A stretch of 64,000 nt of DNA from Paludibacteraceae bacterium (GCA_017647145.1 JAGCLD010000016.1:1-64000), one strand, 5' to 3'; positions 33,960 through 45,600 are shown, numbered from the stretch's first letter. Notes: generated by a model not told the origin, from the letters alone. Translations and numbers: made by a program.

Positions 33960-34560
33960 AGACCAGCATGTAGTGTAACAAATGCGATTGATAGTACAAA
34001 GTAAGTTTTTGGGTTGTAGGAACATGCTCCACTCTCACCACACCTTTTTCCCCAGCAGAAAATGGATGTATGCACAAGGAAGCACGAAAGTCAGTAGCCG
34101 TATGACCCATGATTTTATATGCCGCTTCTTTTGCACACCAAGCAATCAACATGGTAGTCAAATCATCTTCCGGCAAGTAATTGAGTTCATGCTCACTCAT
34201 AAATCGTGAAGCCACTCTGAGCACCCTATCTGTGGTACATTCAATATCAACGCCTATTGGCAAGGATTGATGCGTAGCAAGCACCACCCATTGTTTTGAA
34301 TGCGACAGGCTGATGGACGCATATTCATTGCAATAAGGACATCCGTCTGCCTCATGATATATCTTCAAAATACCCGCCAAGGACATCAACAGATGTGTAA
34401 CAATGATTTCTCGACGTCGCTGTTCGCTTGCAATGTCAGTCAATTCAAGCCTCCAGCCTAAGTTGCGCACTTGCTCCAGTAGCGCATCATTGCTTTCTGT
34501 GGTTTCCCAAATCCAAATATGCGTTGCTTCGTTGGGAGTGATGTGTTGATGAAGAGGCAT
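33940..34560 (-). CDS. 4'-phosphopantetheinyl transferase superfamily protein
   Basis: 206 residues, Sfp-like size. The motifs GVDIECTTDRV (Mg-binding Asp/Glu) and WCAKEAAYKIMG (catalytic Glu/Lys) are intact, and ISLSHSKQWVVLA is the substrate-binding start. It transfers phosphopantetheine from CoA to carrier proteins. It lies between a PKD lipoprotein gene and the GGGPS gene in one operon; the acpP of this window is a possible client. Confidence 0.9.
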   Translation of the reverse strand: MPLHQHITPNEATHIWIWETTESNDALLEQVRNLGWRLELTDIASEQRRREIIVTHLLMSLAGILKIYHEADGCPYCNEYASISLSHSKQWVVLATHQSLPIGVDIECTTDRVLRVASRFMSEHELNYLPEDDLTTMLIAWCAKEAAYKIMGHTATDFRASLCIHPFSAGEKGVVRVEHVPTTQKLTLYYQSHLLHYMLVYGIKEG

Positions 34561-34574
34561 GTCAGGAGTTCAGT

Positions 34575-36077
34575 CTAACGTTTCTGATTGTCAAGCACCA
34601 ATCCTGTAGCTTGAATGTCAGCCATTTTCGTTGCTTCTTCAATAAGAATATTGCTTTGAGTTGTGAACAGACGAATCGCCTTTATTCCTTCCGCATCAAC
34701 ATAATACAGACGATTAGTAGCGTTATCAACCCACATAGCCTCCGCGCAATTATCCGCTATCTTGCTTGCATTTCTTCCATCCATATTGCACACCCACAAT
34801 TCATTAGCGTTTCCGGCCGGAGTGAGATAATAGATTTTACGTTGAATAGCATCCATACGGAAATGCTTAATAGCGACCTGGTCTAATATCCGTCCGCTTT
34901 CAGGCACCGGGGTGTTTGCTGTTGCCGGAGCAGGAAGAATGTCATCTTGCGTAAAGCGATAGAGTCCGGTTCCACTGCCGTATTTTGCCCAGAAATAGGT
35001 ATCAGCATAGAGTGCTATACCACCCGTAGCCTGTCCTTTTGCAAGTCCTTTGTCATAATAGCCCAGGTAGTCCACTCCCGCTAAGAAGAAGGAAGAGTTG
35101 GCCGGATTAGCACTATCCCACACAAAGTTTGCATTCGTCGTGCTTATCGGCAGTTGAAACAAATAGTCGTCATAGTTGCTCCAGTAGATACTTCCGCCAT
35201 GTAGTGATGCTCTACTGATGTGGAGTCGCGGATGTTGTTGTATGGTGAGCAAGGTATACTGTTGTTGCGTAGTAAGGTCATATCCCAGCAGTTGGCATGT
35301 TCCCACCACATCTTCTGCCACTTGAGTTGGGTCTTCTTGTATGTCTGATGTCACCAGGTAGAGTATATCACCATTTACACCCACAGGGAAGAGTTTTTGC
35401 GCACTTTCTGAAAGTTTAACAGGAGTTTCAATTCCGTTTTCATACAGACGTTGTCTCCACAAGGCACCATCTTGGTCGGTCATATACAGCGCACGCCCTT
35501 TAGCATCATGCACATACACCGTGCGTTCCACATGATAAGCCGAATCCCCAATCATCACATCCAGCGTGATAGTTTCGGTAGTATTGAAGTGGTTGTAGTG
35601 CAAACTCAGTTGTGTCTCTGCGCTGTGTCCATCCACAATCTTCTCTGAGACAGCGTGTGAGGAAAATCCCCAATCACAAGTCACTTTTTTATTGTAAGGA
35701 TTATAGATAAGTGCTCGCACTGTGAAGTCTTCATAATACACCACTGAGTCGGTCTCAATATGGATATAAGGTAAGGTGTCATAGACAGTGATGTCCTGAC
35801 TGGTCACATAGTGCTTGTTGGAGTCCACACACAGCGTCACGGTGTATCTACCCGGTTTTTTATACACCTTTGATGGATTTTTATAACTGGAATACGTACC
35901 GTCACCAAAGTCCCATCCCCAATATTCACCTTCATTGGTCAGATTAACAAAACTGATGCTTTGTCCTGCACGTGGTTCTTCCGGTGTATAAGAGAAAGAA
36001 GGATTGATGGATGGCTGACATCCTATAATGAGTGTTGCAAGGATTGCAAGTGTAGTAATAATGAATGATTTACGCAT
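34575..36077 (-). CDS. PKD-domain lipoprotein with C-terminal beta-propeller
   Basis: 500 residues. The lipobox is LIIGC (Cys20). A PKD domain (about 25-100) shows the classic WDFGDGTYSSYKNPSKVYKK pattern. A second Ig-like segment runs to about 190. The remaining 300 residues are beta repeats resembling a YWTD-type propeller (YYLTPAGNANELWVCNMDGR, RLYYVDAEG). It is probably a surface or periplasmic binding protein; the ligand is unknown. It is first in the operon with the PPTase and GGGPS genes, 14 nt before the PPTase. Confidence 0.82.
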   Translation of the reverse strand: MRKSFIITTLAILATLIIGCQPSINPSFSYTPEEPRAGQSISFVNLTNEGEYWGWDFGDGTYSSYKNPSKVYKKPGRYTVTLCVDSNKHYVTSQDITVYDTLPYIHIETDSVVYYEDFTVRALIYNPYNKKVTCDWGFSSHAVSEKIVDGHSAETQLSLHYNHFNTTETITLDVMIGDSAYHVERTVYVHDAKGRALYMTDQDGALWRQRLYENGIETPVKLSESAQKLFPVGVNGDILYLVTSDIQEDPTQVAEDVVGTCQLLGYDLTTQQQYTLLTIQQHPRLHISRASLHGGSIYWSNYDDYLFQLPISTTNANFVWDSANPANSSFFLAGVDYLGYYDKGLAKGQATGGIALYADTYFWAKYGSGTGLYRFTQDDILPAPATANTPVPESGRILDQVAIKHFRMDAIQRKIYYLTPAGNANELWVCNMDGRNASKIADNCAEAMWVDNATNRLYYVDAEGIKAIRLFTTQSNILIEEATKMADIQATGLVLDNQKR

Positions 36078-36127
36078 GTTTAATAGTTTCTTACCTTATG
36101 ACAATCTGTTGTCTTTAAATCGTATGG

Positions 36128-36159
36128 CAAAGTTAGGACAAAATATCTATTTCTACAAC
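36128..36159 (-). promoter_or_regulatory. Promoter of the PKD lipoprotein operon
   Basis: Minus-strand GTTG (36156-36159), 20-nt spacer, TAACTTTG (36128-36135). Confidence 0.7.
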
Positions 36160-36288
36160 ACTTTATCCTGCTTGATGTCGGAGGACGTTCATTACATGCG
36201 TTGAAGGAGGCACTTTGTGCCGGTGGGAGTTTTTCGGATGTGATTTTTGGTGTGTTTTCGTTTTTTTTAGCAGACTGCAATATTAAAA

Positions 36289-36319
36289 AACAAGGACTAC
36301 CTTCTCGGCAGTCCTTGTT
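36289..36319 (-). terminator. Terminator after the small DNA-binding gene
   Basis: Stem CAAGGACT(A)CC / GG(C)AGTCCTTG with minus-strand TTTTTTAATATT tail, 20 nt past the stop of the gene at 36340. Confidence 0.8.
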
Positions 36320-36339
36320 GGCTATTAGTCTTACTATTT

Positions 36340-36585
36340 TTATTTATTGTTTTCCCACGCAATACGAAGAGCCACTTCTAAAATTTTTGTGTCATCCAAC
36401 ATCACCAAACCTCCGTCAGGTCCCGGTTCGATGTGAAATCCTGCACCATTAGCTTTTTTACCTCCAAAGTAGCTACGTACTTCCTCTGCATCAATACCCA
36501 ATTCTTGTGCAATTGCGTCCATACTACCTGAAGGCAGGCTGTCTTTTACTTTGCGTAACTCGTTAAATGTGATGGTCTTCATCAT
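36340..36585 (-). CDS. Small putative DNA-binding protein
   Basis: 81 residues. The N-terminal 45 residues form a likely helix-turn-helix (FNELRKVKDSLPSGSMDAIAQELGIDAEEVRSYFGG), followed by HIEPGPDGGLVMLDDTKILE. This protein type is common and conserved in Bacteroidales as a short DNA-binding protein of unknown target. Single-gene unit ended by a clear terminator. Confidence 0.75.
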   Translation of the reverse strand: MMKTITFNELRKVKDSLPSGSMDAIAQELGIDAEEVRSYFGGKKANGAGFHIEPGPDGGLVMLDDTKILEVALRIAWENNK

Positions 36586-36724
36586 GGTTCTTATAATATT
36601 AAAAGGTTAATACTATTGTTATTTCTTTTCACGCCCTAAATTTAATACATTTCTTTGAATTAGCAATACATTTTGGGCATATTTTTGAAAATATTTATTT
36701 TATTCCTTGAAAAGGCTATATTTG

Positions 36725-38539
36725 TTACTCAAACTTCTCGTCAATCAAATTGATTTTGGTTTCAATCAGTTTCAATTCTTCTTTCAGAGAAGTGATCTTT
36801 CGTTCCATGTCTGTGAGCAGTTTTTCTGCTTTTTTGCTTTTAGCCGAGAAGAAACAAATATTGTTTTCGCTGATAGCAATATCGTTTTTCAGTTTATCAT
36901 ATTGGCGAAGCAGTCGTTTGCGTTCTTCAACGAGTTTTCCTTCCCCTTTGCTCTCCATGTCGGCCAGGTTGATTTTAAATGAGTCCAGACGTCTGTGTGT
37001 AGCATCCACATTCAGTTTGTCAAACTTCTCATCCACTGCTTTCTTGAATTGTTCTTGCAGTTTGTTTTTATCTTTGAGAGGCACGAATCCCACTGCGTTG
37101 TAGTCACTGATGAGTTTGCGCAATGTTTCTTGTGCGTTTTTCTCTTCCGTGTTGAGCGCTTCGATTTGCGCTACTATTTCTCTCTTCTTTTGCAGATTAG
37201 CTTGTTCGTCCTTGCGTTGTTCTGCAAAGTTTTGTTTCTTTTGTGCGAAGAAATAGTCACATGCTGCTGTAAAACGTTTCCACAATTCATCAGAATATTT
37301 ATGTGGCACTGCTCCCACTTCTTTCCATTGTTTCTGCAATGCCACCAGCTTATCTCCGGTGGATTTCCAGTCTGTGCTATCCTTGAGCGCTTCTGCTTCT
37401 CCACAGAGTGAGCGTTTGCGTTCGAGGTTTTTGGTCAATTCACTCTTCACCTGTTTGTAGAAATTGGCTTTTTGTTCGAAGAACAAGTCACAGGCTTTTC
37501 TGTAGCGTTCGTAGATAGATTGATTGTGTTTTTTGGGTGCAAATCCCGTTTTTCTCCATTCTTCTTGCCATGTGGTGATGAGTTGTGAGGCCTCTTCCCA
37601 TTGCTTAAAGGTGGTCAAGGCGGTAATATCTATATTTTCAATTCGCTCACAAATAATGGTTTTCACCTGTAGGTTTTCTTCTTCCTTTTGGTGAATTTGG
37701 TCGAAGTATGCTTGGTGTTTTTTATTGACTATGGCTGTGGCTTCTTTGAAGCGGTTCCATATCACATCCTTCATTTCTCTCGCCACCGGTCCGATTTCTT
37801 GCCATTGCTCATGCAGGAGTTGGAGTTCTCTGCATGCTTCTACAATATCCTCGCGTGTGGTGAGTTGTTCAGCTGCTTCACACAACAAGGTTTTCGCTTC
37901 GAGGTTTTTCTTAAAATCATACTCGCGCAACTCATTGCTGATTTCCACGAGGTCATAGAATTGTTCTCTATAGGTAGCAAATGTTTTGTTGATTTCCTTG
38001 GCATTGGTTTCAGGAATCTTGCCAATTTCTTTCCATTCCTGTTGTAATGCTCTGAACTGAGGGAACTTATTAGCCGCATCCGCCCCTTCTTCTATCAGCG
38101 CCTTGAGTTGTTCCAATATGTTTTGTTTGCGCAATAGGTTTTGTTCCATTTCTTTTAAGACAGCCGCTGTTTTTGCTGCACGCAGTTCTTTGAAGGTAAG
38201 TAGGAGTTGTTTGAATTCCACTTCCATTTCATCGGGTTGTGCCACATATTCCAGTTCTTGTTCGGCAGCCTTACGACGCGCTTCCTCCACTTCAGCATTC
38301 AGCAATTTGTAGAAATTCAGACGAATATTATCCACCACCACTTTCTGTCCAAGGTCTTGTGCTTCTACAATCGTGCGCAACTTCTCCAGCAATCCCTCTC
38401 TGTTGATAGGTTCTACTGTTTCTGCAGGCGTTGCAGTTACTTCATTTTCCACTTCATTCATTACGTTGTTCTCCATTTCTGCGTTTGCTGTGTTATCAAC
38501 AAGCATGTTTTCCTTCATTTCCACTGAATCCATAATCAT
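36725..38539 (-). CDS. DUF349 repeat protein
   Basis: 604 residues, highly charged, helical. Five DUF349 repeats are visible, each with a W-x-E/K-x-G-x-x-P signature: QQEWKEIGKIPE (about 167), HEQWQEIGPVARE (about 243), WQEEWRKTGFAPKK (about 324), LQKQWKEVGAVPHK (about 401) and the weaker ISDYNAVGFVPLKD (about 477). An acidic N-terminus (about 1-60) precedes them. The C-terminus (about 530-604) is a coiled coil. No enzymatic motif is present. Function is unknown; cytosolic scaffold or RNA-related roles are only speculation. Confidence 0.85.
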   Translation of the reverse strand: MIMDSVEMKENMLVDNTANAEMENNVMNEVENEVTATPAETVEPINREGLLEKLRTIVEAQDLGQKVVVDNIRLNFYKLLNAEVEEARRKAAEQELEYVAQPDEMEVEFKQLLLTFKELRAAKTAAVLKEMEQNLLRKQNILEQLKALIEEGADAANKFPQFRALQQEWKEIGKIPETNAKEINKTFATYREQFYDLVEISNELREYDFKKNLEAKTLLCEAAEQLTTREDIVEACRELQLLHEQWQEIGPVAREMKDVIWNRFKEATAIVNKKHQAYFDQIHQKEEENLQVKTIICERIENIDITALTTFKQWEEASQLITTWQEEWRKTGFAPKKHNQSIYERYRKACDLFFEQKANFYKQVKSELTKNLERKRSLCGEAEALKDSTDWKSTGDKLVALQKQWKEVGAVPHKYSDELWKRFTAACDYFFAQKKQNFAEQRKDEQANLQKKREIVAQIEALNTEEKNAQETLRKLISDYNAVGFVPLKDKNKLQEQFKKAVDEKFDKLNVDATHRRLDSFKINLADMESKGEGKLVEERKRLLRQYDKLKNDIAISENNICFFSAKSKKAEKLLTDMERKITSLKEELKLIETKINLIDEKFE

Positions 38540-38603
38540 TCATTTTCTATACACAAGACCATAGGATGATAAGCCTTGTTGGGGTTGTTTGTAGTTAGAT
38601 ATG

Positions 38604-38636
38604 CAAAACTAAACATTTTTTTTGTTAATCAGCAAT
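38604..38636 (-). promoter_or_regulatory. Promoter of the DUF349 gene
   Basis: Minus-strand -7 box TAGTTTTG (38604-38611) with ATTG (38633-38636) 21 nt upstream. Confidence 0.55.
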
Positions 38637-38753
38637 AAAAAGCACAAAACTTTTCATTTTGTTTACCGCTAAAGCCTTTTTGTTGCAATTAGATGGGTTT
38701 TAGGACGCTCATTGCATGAGCTGTAAGAGTAGTGAGGCTATGAGGAGTTGGGG

Positions 38754-38807
38754 GCTAGTGAGGCTAGTGAGGCTAGTGAGGCTAGTGAGGCTAGTGGGAC
38801 TAGTGAG
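38754..38807. repeat. 9-bp tandem repeat (6 copies)
   Basis: GCTAGTGAG repeated from 38754; the last two copies are GCTAGTGGG and ACTAGTGAG. Confidence 0.9.
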
Positions 38808-38913
38808 CTGGTGACGGACCCCCTCCCCTAACGGGAGTCTAAAGACCCTCCGTCGCATTGGGGGACAATGCTCCCCTCGCTCAACACAGATTGACATTTA
38901 GTCAATCTTCTAA

Positions 38914-38965
38914 AGGTCTCGCTACGCCCCTAACCTAGTGGTAGAGTTTGTGCGGAGCGAGGTGG
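38914..38965. repeat. 50-bp palindromic element, copy 2
   Basis: CTCGCT (38918-38923) and AGCGAG (38956-38961) enclose ACGCCCCTAACCTAG and GGTAGAGTTTGTG. It is a near copy of 14495-14547. Confidence 0.7.
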
Positions 38966-38988
38966 AGGAAGATGGGGGAAAAAGAAAA

Positions 38989-39013
38989 CAAGGATTGCGT
39001 TGGCAATCCTTGT
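38989..39013 (-). terminator. Terminator of the giant-protein operon
   Basis: ACAAGGATTGC (38989-38999) pairs with GCAATCCTTGT (39003-39013); the minus strand continues TTTTCTTTTTCCC. Confidence 0.85.
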
Positions 39014-39038
39014 TTGTTTTGTGTTATTTTTTTGTTTG

Positions 39039-39587
39039 TTATTTTCGGAAGAATGTATAGATAGCTGCGAGGAGTGTGAGTAGCAGATAGGGTGTATTAC
39101 CCACCGGTAGGAATGGGTCGGCAGGCCATCCTCCCGGTCCCGGTAACACACGTTGCATCAGGGGTTGTTCCGCCGTGGTGGTTTGTGCCAACTGTTTGTC
39201 TTCCCTTCTCACTGCCGGCAGCAGGATAGAAGTAGAGTGAAATCCCTGTGTGGAGCCATTCACCCGCGATGTAACACTCGTCACATTCGATGGTGCAAAT
39301 CCTATATTTCCTCCCCCGTAAGAAGCATATCCCTCTTGTTGCGAAGGCGCATACAGTTTTTGAGGTGAATAGTTCACATCCTTGAGTGGTGAATACGAGT
39401 TGGTCACTCTTTCCGCTCTGTACACCACCGGAGTAGCCGGTCTTAAAGCCTCAGCCGCTCTGTGTGGTTCAGTGAGTACAACAGTAGGTTGAGCATACGT
39501 AGCTTTAGGTTCCACCGCCATGCTTTGAGCGTTCATAGCCATTACAGCCATTGTCAACATTACAAGTATAATCGTCATCTTTTTCAT
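39039..39587 (-). CDS. Small exported protein with C-terminal hydrophobic anchor
   Basis: 182 residues. A cleavable signal peptide (about 1-20) precedes a Pro/Ala/Ser/Thr-rich body without a known domain. The C-terminus is PVGNTPYLLLTLLAAIYTFFRK: a Pro-x-Gly-Asn turn, one hydrophobic helix and a short basic tail, at the very end of the protein. Such tripartite tails are either simple membrane anchors or sorting signals. It begins 14 nt after the giant T9SS-sorted protein and ends at a terminator, so it is the last gene of that operon. Function unknown. Confidence 0.7.
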   Translation of the reverse strand: MKKMTIILVMLTMAVMAMNAQSMAVEPKATYAQPTVVLTEPHRAAEALRPATPVVYRAERVTNSYSPLKDVNYSPQKLYAPSQQEGYASYGGGNIGFAPSNVTSVTSRVNGSTQGFHSTSILLPAVRREDKQLAQTTTAEQPLMQRVLPGPGGWPADPFLPVGNTPYLLLTLLAAIYTFFRK

Positions 39588-39601
39588 ATTCTCTTCCCTC
39601 C

Positions 39602-42600
39602 TTATTCTACCACAGCTTGTAATGTTTCAGTTCTTTGTTGGCTTTTCACTCTCACGAAATAAACACCTGCTTGACCCAAGTGGTAAGCCCTTTGGTAAGC
39701 CGTTGTCGTTTCGTTCACCAGCAGTTTGCCCACAGCATCATACACCCACACTTGAGCCTGTTGTGGCAAGTTGTTCACATAGAGCATGCGTTGGTGTGAT
39801 GTGACATAGCTGTGTCCATCCCTACCCTCCGTGATGTCGGTAGGCGCCTTAGGATGGAGCGTCACAGCAAGCGTGAATCGTCCGCTTCCGTCGGTCTTTC
39901 CGGTAGAGAAAGAGTAGTCCTCTTGCATCAAGTTGATGTATGCACTTTCCGTAGCATCATGCAGCCACACTTCCTTCACACGGCTGAGGTCGCTTCTGCG
40001 GTCGAGTGAGAAGGTATATTCCCCATTTTGAGCGGTGTATGTACCCATGCTTATCGGCTGAGCGGCTTGCTCCTCGTTGATGGCATTGAATGCACGTTGT
40101 TGCTTGTCGGCACCAATGGTATAGAGCACCGGCTTGGTGTAGTAGCGATAGTAGTCGCCAAACCACTTGAAGAAGTCGGCATTCATTTCATAGTCATCGG
40201 TGTATTTATTATCGATGACAAGAGAAGTCTTGTCGCTCTCGCCCTTGGCATTGGTGAGAGACACACCGACAATTACCGGTTCGTCCGGTTCATTCACGCT
40301 GCTTGGCGCACGTCGAGCAATGGAAGCACGTCCACGATTATCGCCATCAAACATCACATCTTTTTTCTCTCCATTGTTTTCAGTTTCCGGATTTCCCACT
40401 TGCACAAAGTAAGACGTGAACGGCAACAAGTCAGTTTCTGACACCAGCACTTGGTTGTAGGCACTCCATCCGCCATCAACCGGAACTACCACGTATGGGC
40501 AATTTTGTGTTACTCCATTCCATTCGCCTGAGTCTTCCCAGTAGCCAGTTGAAGTATTAAGCACGTACTCACCACCCAGACGAAGTCCGTTGAAGGTATT
40601 GAGTTTATCCTTTTGGTAGTAGTTTAAGTAAGGATTACCCACGAGGTTCCATCCCTTGTGTGTGGGTCGCATATCTTCGTCCACTCCCCAAGCATATACC
40701 GGAACAGTCTTGTCCGTTCCTGCAACCTCTTGTGCCAGCACTTCTTTACTCATCGGGAAGCGGAGTTCGTATTTCACTTTAGACTTCGTCGGATGTCCTG
40801 CAATACCCACAATGTATCCCACGCCCGCTTTAAGAGTTGTGCCATGGAACTCAGCCCAGCATCCTCCGCTTTGTGTAGCCGCACGCTTTTCACCATCATA
40901 AGTAGAGAGGAACCAGTCCACGCCATACTTAGCCGGAGTTCCATCCACCCATGTCACATCCTCGATGTCGCAGTCATACGGGAGCGTGAACCAATGCCAG
41001 TTCTCTGCATTCACGCGCACATCCACATAAACAGGCTTATCAGAAGAAGCTGTGATGTTGAGGTTACTGCTTAATTGAGCATTAGCAACAGCATCTTCCA
41101 CACGACGGAACGAAACAGAATTTACTTTATAGTCATTACCCGTTTCAGGGACAATCAATTGACCACCCGGATAAACATATACGTTACGCACTTGGTTGAC
41201 GTCGTTAGGTGTTGCAGCTTCTGCTTTAGTGAGTGTTGCTCCGTTCAGCACAACCACATCACAGGTAGAGCAACGTGTCTTACTTGCATCCAAGTCACCA
41301 TTAATTATATTGCTAAACAAAGCGTCAGTAGTAGTGTTAGCAGCAGTTACCAAGATTGGTACTTGAGCTGTTTGTTCAGTGAGCACTGTTCCATTTACCG
41401 GGTCATTAATTTGCACTTGGATGTTCAGACATGAATATTGTGCCACATTATCAATTGTCAATTTATACAAGTTTTCCTCCGGTTTGTAGTTAAATTGATC
41501 CAAAGTCTTAGAGTCATCCAAAGTTTCAAATTCACGGTAATACTTATTATAGTCAAATCCGCCAACATAGCCCAAACCATCACAAGTGGCCTCTTTCACT
41601 TCTTCATCATTACTATTTCCACTACCAATGCGGAATCCTGCCCATTCAGAACATAGGGTAACAAAAGTAGAAGACAAATCACCACATGCAGCACCAGCTT
41701 CAGCTTTATTATTAGTTACTGCATTTTCTCCGCTTGTTACGGTGTTTTTACGAATCAACAAACAACGGTTGGTAGAGATTGCATAATCTGTTTCCACCTC
41801 ATCCGTTTTGATATTATCACCATTGAAGCAGAAGAAAGAAGATTGGTCATTAACACTAATTCCTTCAACGTATAATCTAACATCCTCATCTCCACATTCA
41901 CTAGATTTACCTATTTTGGTCAAACTACCATCGTTGCTATATGTAGAACCTATCACATCGATAAGTACATCATCTTTATACAAACCGATACTACCACGAC
42001 CGGAGAATGCCAACACACTCTTATTCGCCAACTTATGCCATTTTTCATATCCTTCTTGCTCTTGAGCACAAGGTTCTGCCGAATGATCAGGGATGTCGTC
42101 TTCATTACTATCAGTCACATCATAATACACCAAAATAATTTCCTCATTAGGAGCTACTGTTCCTTTAGTTTGGCCAAATTGAGATAAATCCAAGGCACCA
42201 TTTTCAGATTTAATTTCATATCCACTCAGGTCTATCGGAGCTCCGGTTCCATTATAGATTGCCAACAATTTATTTTCCCCATGTGCTTCAAAATATTTCG
42301 AGAAGAACAATTCTGTAGCCATTACGCCACTACCGGTGTTATGTTCCACTTCACCTTTGATGACCACTTTTGGGTTTACATTTTCATCTTTATCCACTTG
42401 AATAATGATTCCATCAGTCATCCATTCTACGATGTCGATATCAGGACCGGTAGTCTTAAATTCTCCACTCAACGCACATTCGGCGGCATCAACAGGAGTG
42501 ATTGTGAAGGTATATTCGGTGGTTTCTGCCAATCCATCAATCAGCACAGGCGATGCTGTACTTGCTACGCTTTTCACTAAAGTGCTATTAGACTTCAGAT

Positions 42601-45600
42601 ATACATCCACCTTACATGCAGCCACATTGGTCCACGCAATGGTTGCCGTCACACGCGCCGCTGACACCATCACATTAGTGGGTTGTTCCGTACATTCCAC
42701 TTCCAAGAAACGGAACACATCTGCTCCACTCTTGTACATACCGAAGTTGCTTCCATACATTCGCAGACGACGATTATCCTCAGTCACGGCAGTACAAGCA
42801 ATGGTGTATATCTCTCCATCCTCAGTGTAGATATTCCATTCATATTGATCATCACTACTATCGGCAGAAGCCCAGTTGCGTATACTAGTGTTATTTGTTG
42901 CGTCACTTGCCCACAAGCAGGCTCCATTGTTTCCAACAAATCGCACTGCTGTACCATTTACACCGAAGCGGTCTTTATGCACAGCTTTCAGCGCATACAA
43001 GTGAGTTTTAGGAGCTGCCACAACTGCACTCTTATCCCCATTCAGACTCACATTAAAGCCTGGATAAACTCCGGCTTCCGGCATATTGGCCGGTAGTGCA
43101 TAATAGGTAGATGCCTTATCCACTACTACTGCAAATGTCTCTGGCAAACTGCGACCGTTTAGTGTAAAGGTTGTTGTAGTCAGAGTTTCATCTCCGTTCT
43201 TTGCGGTGAGAGTTATGGTTGCATCTTCTTTAGTGTCAAAAGCATTTGGAGTGTAGGTCACAACTACATTATGTTCCCCATTACCCACATTGTCCAGTTG
43301 AGTCACCACAAAGTTTTCGTTAGCGCATGTACCAGTGATAGTAGCATTGTTTGCAAATGACTTAACTGCAATAGGCACATTTACTTTCACGCTCTGAGCA
43401 TTAGATGATGTTACCCACATACCCTCTTTGGCTACGATAGTAGGGCCGCAACTTGGTGAGGTAGTGTAGTTGTAGCTACCGCTGGTAGCCACTTTCACTT
43501 CGTCCAAGAAGAAACGACTGTCCGATGCTTGGAAACCTGCGAAAGTTATACGCGTGGAAGATGTACCGCCCGTGATGGTAACTTCATAATCTTTCCATGC
43601 ACCTTTGGTCAGTGTAACACTTGTTTGGCTAAGACTTCCACCTCCTTCAATAGAGAGCACCAAGGTTGTTTTCTCGCCAGAAGCATTCCATGCAGCCGCT
43701 TTAAATGAGAGAGTTGCATTTCCACTAAGATTAGTCAAAGCCGGAGTTATAACATAACCTTTCTTTGATCCACTTCCTAACTTCATACATTTATATGCAC
43801 CAAAGAAATTATCACCATCCCAACCATCATTATCGACATAGGCGTCACTGGTAGCAATAGAACCGCTCCATTTACCATCATTTCCGCCTGTTCCTTCTGT
43901 ATCATCAAACGACTCATAGAAAATTGTTTCGCCAGCACCTGAAGTGGTGGCTTTTTTCCATACTGCATAATATGTCACATCATTTGTAATTGCTGGAGTA
44001 GATATGAGCGTTGGTTTGGTTGCATCCTCTGTTGCTTTTTCAGTTTCTGTCCATCCTTCAAATATATATCCGTCGCACGCATAGTTGGCAGCAGATGGGG
44101 CATCCGGCAATTCTAAGTTTGCTCCACTAAGATATTTATCTTCTTGCACAACATACACTTGTCCGCTTGCCATGAAAGTAACGGTGTATAGTTCTGCCCA
44201 GTGTGCATAATAGGTTACATCCGCTGTTGGTTTGTTGGTCTCACCCACTTCCGTAACTTGTGTCCCATCAGTAGGGGCAGTAAACCAACCTGTGAATTTA
44301 TATCCAGCACGAGTTGGGTCAGTCGGCATGGCAATTTCTTCACCATCGTAAATATAATTGCTTGTAGTAGCCTCCGGACAATCAGTATAGTTTTGATCCC
44401 ATGTGATTGTGATATTTTTGGCCGTCCAAGATGCATAGAAAGTTGTGTTGTCATCCACGGTTACTGTGGCTCCGGCTGCATAGGTTTTAGTTCCGTCTGA
44501 CCATCCGGTAAAGTTATAGCCCGTCTTAGTAGGAGTTTGATTACACAAAGTAAATTCAACACCTTTAGTTACCTTTTGCGACTCACAAATTGCACCTGTG
44601 CCACCATTGAGGTCGTAGTTTACTGTAGCTTTTGTATTGTCACAAAGCGTGGTATAAGCGGTGTAAGTGGTAGAGGATAAAGTTCCAGCAACAGTTACCT
44701 CCAACAGAACATCATCAATACGTGCATTAGCACTATTTGATGTATTTTTTATGGTTATAGTACAGTTTTCAAGACTTACATTAGAATTTGTAAGTAACCA
44801 TTCGCAATTAGAGCCACTAACTTTAATATCATTATTGGGTGATACTGATACCGAAAACGTAGTTTTATTTGATTTAAATGAAAGAGACATCTCTTGTGCA
44901 CCAGCTACAGGTACATTATAAATATACCAAGAACCATTTTCTTTTGACAACAACAATTCTGGGCTTTCTCCTTTTGCATAGTTTTCATTATAAGCTTTGG
45001 TGTTATTATTTGACTGATTATAGGTAATAGATGCTTCTCCATAAATAGTTGTTCCTGCACCTATACCTGCATCGCTAGGTTTTTTTGTTTCAAAATGGTT
45101 AAACTTTTCTGCCCATAAAACCGTACCTACTTTAGCGCCACTACCACTTCCCGGGATTTCATCTGCCCACACCGCATGATAAGTTACATTTGCCGTTACT
45201 GGAGGGAAGTCCGCAAGTACTTTACATAGCTTTGAGGGGGGGGTATCAGTCTCGGTATCAATCACTTCTGTCGTCCATCCAACAAAGACTTTAGTAGAAC
45301 ATCCGGCAGGAGCAGCGGGTACATCAGGGAGGGCTTGAATAGAATTACCACTTGTAATCTCAGTTGTAAACATGTTATCACCTGTCGGAGTAATCGGTTC
45401 GCCATTTACCATCCATGTGACGGTGTAAGTAGGGAGAGCTCTCCATTGTGCAGTGAATACCACATCCTCGTCTGGCATAGTCATACCGGATGTATATTTT
45501 GGGGTCCACTCTACAAATTCATAACCATTACGCACTGGTTTTTCCGGTGCCTCAATGAGTTCACCATATTCGTAAGTTTTAACGATATTGCCTGCATTAC

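Larger units (their letters stand above)
38637..38988. repeat. Intergenic repeats upstream of the DUF349 gene
   Basis: Holds six copies of a 9-bp unit (38754-38807), a CCCCTCCCCTAACGGGAG-type GC-rich piece (38820-38880), a small hairpin TTGACATTTAGTCAA (38891-38905) and the palindromic element copy 2 (38914-38965). No coding frame is supported. Confidence 0.55.
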
